DNA of 64,000 nucleotides from Lineus longissimus (Eukaryota; Nemertea; Pilidiophora; Heteronemertea; Lineidae): NCBI RefSeq assembly GCF_910592395.1, contig NC_088311.1, positions 4,094,501 to 4,158,500 of the forward strand, read 5' to 3'. Shown piece by piece: positions 58,501 to 64,000 of this stretch (position 1 is its first letter; each line of letters starts with the position of its first letter). The notes under the pieces were generated by a model. It saw only the letters and a program-made list of their open reading frames with translations, ran no database searches and was not told where the DNA came from. The position numbers and the translations under genes were made by a program.

Positions 58501-61500
58501 CCTCTCCTCAAGACCTGGTGTCATTCATCCTTCATCGTCAGTCGGCAGGGACTGCTGCTGTTAGTAATATACCAGCGCAAGGGTGGATGGCTTGATCACC
58601 AGCGTACCTCATGAATGGTCCGTATCAGTTTTGCGCATCGAGGGGTTGAATGATGCCGTCATTGCTGGAGCTGCTTCAAGCCGATGTGCGGTAACCAATA
58701 GTGTGGATGCGCGGCGTTGTAGTGAGACGCTGCAATGATGGATACCGATTTACTGGGTATGGAGGAGGCGATCTGGAATGAAACGAACTACCATGGTGAA
58801 CATAGGAGGTTTGTCGGGTTGACGCTTACGAAATGTTTTATATCAGAATCTACGTCGACCAAACAGTGTTAGAGATAGTCATGGACTTTAGAAAGAAAGA
58901 AATCCTCTATAATACAATCGAGCCATATGATCAATACAAGCAATAGTACAGATGAAGGTGGGGAGGAGACCCGCCAACTCCTGAGCTCCTTTAAGTAGTT
59001 TTCTTCTTCAAGCTAGCGGTTGCTTACAATATTTAACATAACCAATGTGGCGACGTGTACACATTGCATTTATATCCGATACTGCGTGCGTTGAGACTCG
59101 TTGTAACATCAAAAGAAGATGTCCTCGGAAAGTATTCCCATACCTTTCTTCAAAGAATTATGACCTTTGATCAAAGGGCAAAGCACCATTAGGAAATTAT
59201 ATCACGACTTATCTCAGCCAGCTAGAAAATCCACTGCCTGTTCAAAGCAGCTGATATATACTGATGACATTGTGTGGGCTCATTGGGTATGATGGCTGGA
59301 ACCAGGCACAAAGCTTTCTCAAAAGGTGCAAATTAATGCGAACTCGATATCAATTATCTAGTCAGAGTATTTTTGAATCGCATAAGGGGTACGCCCTGAT
59401 ACTTCTCAACATTTGGGATGAAACTAATTTGGTGCAGTGGTTGTTCCCATGGCAAAGGATTAACGAAAGGTCTCTCATTCAGTCGTCGATCAATCATCAC
59501 CAGAGCTGACCTAACAAAGCAGCGCCGCCGGTTTGAAATAGCAAGAAAAATGGCAGGAGTTTTGATGTGAAATACGTCTTTGATAATTAACCTACTTTGT
59601 CATCGCCTCAGGCGAATCGATTGGTAACCTAATGATCAAACTTGCAGAAAGGTAGGAGTGGTTCGTGATAAGTACGCTTAACCCCTGGACTTATTCGTGA
59701 TCAAGGAGAAATAAGGCACCTGTTACACGTAGAGCTCTAAACACGATGAGATAGTCGCGTCTATCGCATAACTTACAATGGGATCCTCCCACACAGAAGG
59801 CCTTTGTGTCGTTCCTGAAATACACTAAAGACTAAAGCTTTGTGTGAGTGTATTATAGAAACAATTCAAAGGCCTGCTATGGGAGGCCGAACGAGGTAGT
59901 CACCAAAGCACTAATGAGAAACAGCCGAACTTGAGTGCATTTATTGCTTTGAACGCTTATATCAGGCCCGATCGAAAAAATAACTAGCTCTTAATGACAA
60001 CTCCGAAACAGACGGAGAATGGGAAACAGAACCGAGTGGTTTTGATTCTGAGGTAGAGAGAACCTAACGAGAAGTCCCTTCGCTATCGGACCTGGCAACT
60101 ATATCGTTTATATAAAATAGTTTTTGGTAAGTATGGTGAACACGCTGACTTTCCAAAAATGTATCATACAATGTATTTACATGCACATGTACACGGTGAC
60201 ATGTAGCATATGACATGTATCGACCGGGCGTGTTCTAAAAGCAAAAAACCCAATCACGTGGCACTGTCGTATCTGGCATGCCGACTTCCCCCCATAATTT
60301 GGATAATCATATCCCATTACGTTTCGAAGCCTGCAGGCCATGGAAGCGGAGTACTGATATAGAGATATACTACGAACGTGATACAATTCGGTAATACGTA
60401 CCAGTGTGTTTTGATTTATAACACGCTTGGATTCGACCAGACGCCCTATAACCAGTGTTGTTCATTACCTTTGAGCAACGAACCTAGCTGGTCTACACTT
60501 TGTGGAGTTGAACATAAGATTTGTTAAAAGACACAGTTAATACAAGGTGATCGATTCGAGATCGGTGCTTTCACTAATTAGTCTCGGCAGTATTGTTAAT
60601 CACGATATCTGATTCGTGGTGGTATATCACATTCTGCCAAACAGACAAATCACTCACTACTTCACGGAAGAGTGATGAAGGAAGTCTGCAGTTGAACAAT
60701 ACGGAAATGGGCAAGTGTGAAAGAAAGTCATCACCTAGTAGAGATGCCAAGGAGTAAATGGTTAAGTATGCTGTTTTGACAATCACAGCTCAATCGTCTC
60801 TCCATTGCCACAACTGTATCAATCATCGAGGAATTTATCAGGAAACTTTTTCAGGAGAACCCTGATTATTGTTACATCAGCAGATTCGACAAACGGACAC
60901 ACAGAACCTAATCGGTGGCGTATTTCTAGTTGCAGTCACTGGTCGAGATGATGGTATCCCACACCGCCTGAACTATACAACTAGAGCTACGCCTCCGCCA
61001 GCGAACTAGGCCGTGCACCAATCCAAAAAGCAGTCATTCGTTGAAACATTTTGTGAGCAAAGTGAAAATACTCTTATAATGATGAATGACGTAGCAGCAT
61101 CACACAATTTTGAAGTTCCCGCAATAACAAATCCCCGGATATACTGACTTTAATCACGAGAATATCCAATGCTAAGAGCAGTTATTTTAGTTCATCATTT
61201 CACTCCTAGGTGGCCTAACCTGCTTCCTTCAATCCTGCCTCCTAGGAGGCAACTCACGAAGTGAAATTATTTCTTTAGTTAGAGCAGTTGAAATGATTAA
61301 TTGGTTACTATGTGAATATGTAGTTTAGTGCCAACTATTTTGCGGTACATTTTGTTTTGTGTGAGTTAAAGCATCTTATGTTACTTATTTTGATGAGAGA
61401 ATTTTTACACTGCCCCAGAAATGGTGTCACGAATTCAAAAAGTAAGCTACTTTTTAGATTGGGCCCGCGGTCTAAACAGCCATTCAATGAAAACATGCCA

Positions 61501-62494
61501 CGATCGAGGTTTGGCTGTTCACATTACGAGTGAATGTCACGTAGATGAGACAGTGGGATAGGTTTCGTGCAACCCTTTGATTGGTCAAAATGCTCAGCAT
61601 GTATAAGCGAAACTTTATGATGATGAGCATCTTTGCCTTATCACGAAGTTGTACAAAAATTCGATCCACAGTGGTTGACATATGAGCACTATTAGATCAA
61701 AATCGAAAAGCGTTGTAGTTTTGCAAATCTATAGAATGTCTTTCAAGTTACCTCAGTTTGCGACCTAGAGACAGGTCCGTGGTTAAACCAAAAATATTAG
61801 CGTCTCAAACATCTTACGGGGACTGACAAAATTCGCTTGTCTACACATGAGACAAGGTACGAGGTTTCATTTATCTGGCGCTGCTATCTACTCAAAAGAA
61901 ACTGTGCATCTGATATCTCCTGGAGGTAAATCGGCTGATTTGGGTTCATTTGGTTGAGGAAGACATGTAAGATCCGTAACCTTCGACAATACAATAATAG
62001 GCCTTCCGTTTGCTTTGCCTAGCACAAAGTTATGAATTGTTTCAATCGAGAACAATCAGATACCAGTTCAGGCCTCATCACCAGTGTTTTCGTAGTAGTA
62101 AGACGCAGATTCTTCAAGAAAACGAAATCATTTAGATTCGTGGATCACACGATTCTTCAAGTTGTTGTCATTCGACTTTGGCATCATTGTGGTGGCTGTA
62201 GCTGAAAATTGTGATTAGCAGGGTCAAAGTTCCCCCCCCTTCCCCCAAGGGCGACAAGAACATGATAAAGACTGTTTGGAACTGCTTTTTTGTAGCTGAG
62301 AGCTCTCCATTTCCAGACGCAGACAAGTTCGTCTGCTGGCCCACGAAGTATCAGTGTACTGTAAGGACAAAAGGGGTCCAACATCAATGTATTGGACTGC
62401 ACAAAAGAGCTGAATCTGCAAGAGAACCAAATTAGTGTTCCAACTTTGCTCCAAGACAGCATATTCTGTATCGACTCTCGAAACAACTGTAGAT
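55534..62494. other. Gene-poor 7-kb stretch
   Basis: No gene was recognised on either strand. Small ORFs (for example 56275, 56771, 57264, 58141, 59264 on +; 60574, 61484 on -) lack homology signs and splice partners. A motif GTGATATCACAGCGT occurs twice (57263 and 57805). A 14-bp perfect palindrome lies at 61237-61250. The right end should contain the GPCR promoter; a poly-C tract is near 62229. 5' non-coding exons of the KCNE-like gene may lie at the left end. Confidence 0.4.
61237..61250. repeat. Perfect 14-bp palindrome
   Basis: GCCTCCTAGGAGGC, inside a segment flanked by ATTTCACT (61197) and AGTGAAAT (61260). Confidence 0.6.
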
Positions 62495-63541
62495 ATGAAT
62501 GAAGAACAGTCACTCGTATCTGCAACACCGATGGTTCTCCTCACCTCTGAGAATACTGAAATGACAGATATCGCTACTAATGCAACCCTTGTAAGAAGAT
62601 TACGGAGAACCAGTCCACAAGACGGCATATACAATTTAGTTGAGGTACTTTGGAAATATGTTCCGCCTTTTTTGATAGTGTTCGGAACAATCTTCAATAT
62701 ATTAATCATTGTCATTCTCCTGCGCCGAAAATTTGGTATGCCATCAACACGAATTTTACTGATTTCCCTGGCTTTAGTAGACACAGCTACCCTATTTACG
62801 GGACTTTTGAGGCTGTGGATAATGTATGTCTTTGACGTAGATGTACGGACCTTGACTTCTCTCTCCTGTCCGATACACTTATTTCTCATCTACGTCTTCA
62901 GGCATTTGTCTTGCTGGAATGTCGTACTTTTAACACTAGAGAGATTTCTCTCGGTTTGTCTTCCGCTGAAGGCAAGGATAATTTGCACTAGAAAGGTGAC
63001 CTGTGTTGTTCTCGTCGTAACTATAATTTTTCTCCTTCTTCTAAACGGACACTTTCTTTTCTTTCACACTATTATATACAACAGGTGGGGGTCATTTTGC
63101 GTTTCGGCAACGGCGGCATATGAAAATTTCATATTCGCTATTTGGTATTGGATAGACCTCCTATGTTACGTAGGCCTACCATTCGTGATCATTGCTTTCT
63201 GTAACTGCTCCATACTCTACAAAGCAAACCAAAGCCATGTTGATCGCTTAAAGTTTCAAAGCAGGGACAGAGACAACAAAACTTCTGCGGATTTAACCAC
63301 TATGACCTACATGCTAGTTACAATTAGTGTGGCGTTCGTTTTATTAACTTTACCCTTTTCGTTGCATTTCATAGCGTCAGGTCAGGTTAAAAATCCAACC
63401 GAACAGCAAGAAGCTGATTTCACGCTCTCTTATGCAGTCACTTACTTGATAAGTTACGTCAACAACTCAATAAATTTTCTGCTGTACTGTGTAAGTGGTA
63501 CGCAGTTTCGTCGCGAGGTATTTAAAATGTTAAAGTGTTAA
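62495..63541 (+). CDS. Class A (rhodopsin-like) GPCR, peptide-receptor type
   Basis: An intronless 348-residue seven-TM receptor. The ATG at 62495 is the first in frame; the longer frame opens on GTG. An extracellular N-terminus carries a sequon (N29-A-T). TM1 has N68, TM2 has LALVD (D96), and C125 pairs with the ECL2 cysteine in WGSFCVSA. TM3 ends in LERF (149-151) where DRY is usual. TM6 reads LLTLPFSLHF without the CWxP tryptophan. TM7 has NNSINFLLYC in place of NPxxY. These variants are common in the FMRFamide-receptor-like and other invertebrate peptide receptor clades, so a neuropeptide ligand is likely but not proven. There is little C-terminal tail after FRREVFKMLKC, with possible palmitoylation cysteine at the end. 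Confidence 0.9.
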   Translation: MNEEQSLVSATPMVLLTSENTEMTDIATNATLVRRLRRTSPQDGIYNLVEVLWKYVPPFLIVFGTIFNILIIVILLRRKFGMPSTRILLISLALVDTATLFTGLLRLWIMYVFDVDVRTLTSLSCPIHLFLIYVFRHLSCWNVVLLTLERFLSVCLPLKARIICTRKVTCVVLVVTIIFLLLLNGHFLFFHTIIYNRWGSFCVSATAAYENFIFAIWYWIDLLCYVGLPFVIIAFCNCSILYKANQSHVDRLKFQSRDRDNKTSADLTTMTYMLVTISVAFVLLTLPFSLHFIASGQVKNPTEQQEADFTLSYAVTYLISYVNNSINFLLYCVSGTQFRREVFKMLKC

Positions 63542-64000
63542 ATATAAGCTATATAACATTCTTGTGAAAATTGCACCACAATCATAGCAAATCGTCGAAC
63601 CATTCAGATATTGTAGCCTACAGTGAATAGACAACCAATAGCAAGCGAGGAAAGACTCCTCCGTCTCCATGCCTTGTCACAGATCACCGTAACCCTTGCT
63701 TTCCGCAACAATCAAGGTCGGCTTGTGGCTGGCATATCCGACAATTCCAATATCCAATAATGATTGGAAGGCGACCCGTGGCTTGTTATGGTGAGTCTGA
63801 AGCCCACCATCGCCTGCGGTACAGTTTGCACAAGCAAATGATAAAATGCGCCTGACATGACGATAAAAGGTGTCTTTCACCTTGTGTGGTGACACGGACA
63901 TCACTGGATGACTTCGGGCGACGGCAGGGTCGATGAATGAATAACGGAAATTGAGCAATGCAATGATAAGATGTCACAAACCCAACAACAGCCATTCGAT
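63542..64000. other. Right-edge flank
   Basis: No supported gene. Two overlapping minus-strand ORFs (63677-63958 and 63786-63995) have no family signal. Confidence 0.4.

Noticed and set aside
62224-62889. 221-codon minus ORF over the GPCR start
   Set aside because: It is antisense to the clear seven-TM receptor.
63677-63995. Minus ORFs at the right edge
   Set aside because: No features that distinguish them from chance; the window ends too soon to judge.
1-64000. CRISPR arrays, prokaryotic operons, rRNA
   Set aside because: The window is clearly animal nuclear DNA with spliced genes; no regular spaced repeats or rRNA were seen. tRNA genes were not found by eye, but a covariance search was not possible.

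Overview
This 64 kb window is animal nuclear DNA. Its genes are split into many short exons with GT-AG introns of mostly 100-600 bp, and the products are metazoan (grainyhead, receptor tyrosine phosphatase, neprilysin, class A GPCR, a KCNE-like channel subunit). The Q-rich grainyhead, the EGF/F5-8C/FN3 receptor phosphatase and the GPCR style fit a marine lophotrochozoan such as a mollusc, brachiopod or annelid. That placement is an inference. Exon models were built by hand: splice phases and lengths add up for every gene below, but there is no transcript evidence.

Layout. 149-7126 (-): receptor tyrosine phosphatase, running off the left edge. 8803-10601 (+): NDUFAF2, a complex I assembly factor. 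11680-14356 (-): ASNA1/GET3 ATPase. 15992-16634 (+): small putative tail-anchored protein. 19944-24540 (+): pancreatic-lipase family protein with PLAT domain that lacks the nucleophilic serine. 25217-25748 (-): a 65-residue secreted cysteine-rich peptide precursor, missing from simple ORF views because it has two short exons. 27375-29904 (-): OXNAD1, a mitochondrial oxidoreductase. 30840-33941 (+): HMG-CoA synthase. 37410-44891 (+): grainyhead-like transcription factor, 15 exons. 46030-52677 (-): M13 (neprilysin/ECE-like) metallopeptidase, 18 exons. 54655-55524 (-): KCNE-like single-pass membrane protein. 62495-63541 (+): intronless class A GPCR.

The genes are not an operon and are mostly functionally unrelated neighbours. 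Gene-pair geometry is still informative. ASNA1 and the tail-anchored protein are divergent, with an inverted repeat between them. The lipase and the cysteine-rich peptide are convergent. OXNAD1 and HMGCS are head to head, with CCAAT and NRF1-like motifs close to the OXNAD1 start. Grainyhead and the M13 peptidase are convergent. About 55.5-62.5 kb holds no recognisable gene.

Most notable: (1) the cysteine-rich peptide precursor with seven cysteines and a possible C-terminal amidation signal; (2) the lipase whose nucleophile elbow reads GSGLG; (3) a decayed tandem copy of grainyhead exon 2; (4) a 120-bp inverted repeat between ASNA1 and a putative tail-anchored client-type protein; (5) a GC-AG intron whose use is forced by reading frame in the phosphatase; (6) a very frequent TACATGTA-type palindrome across the window.
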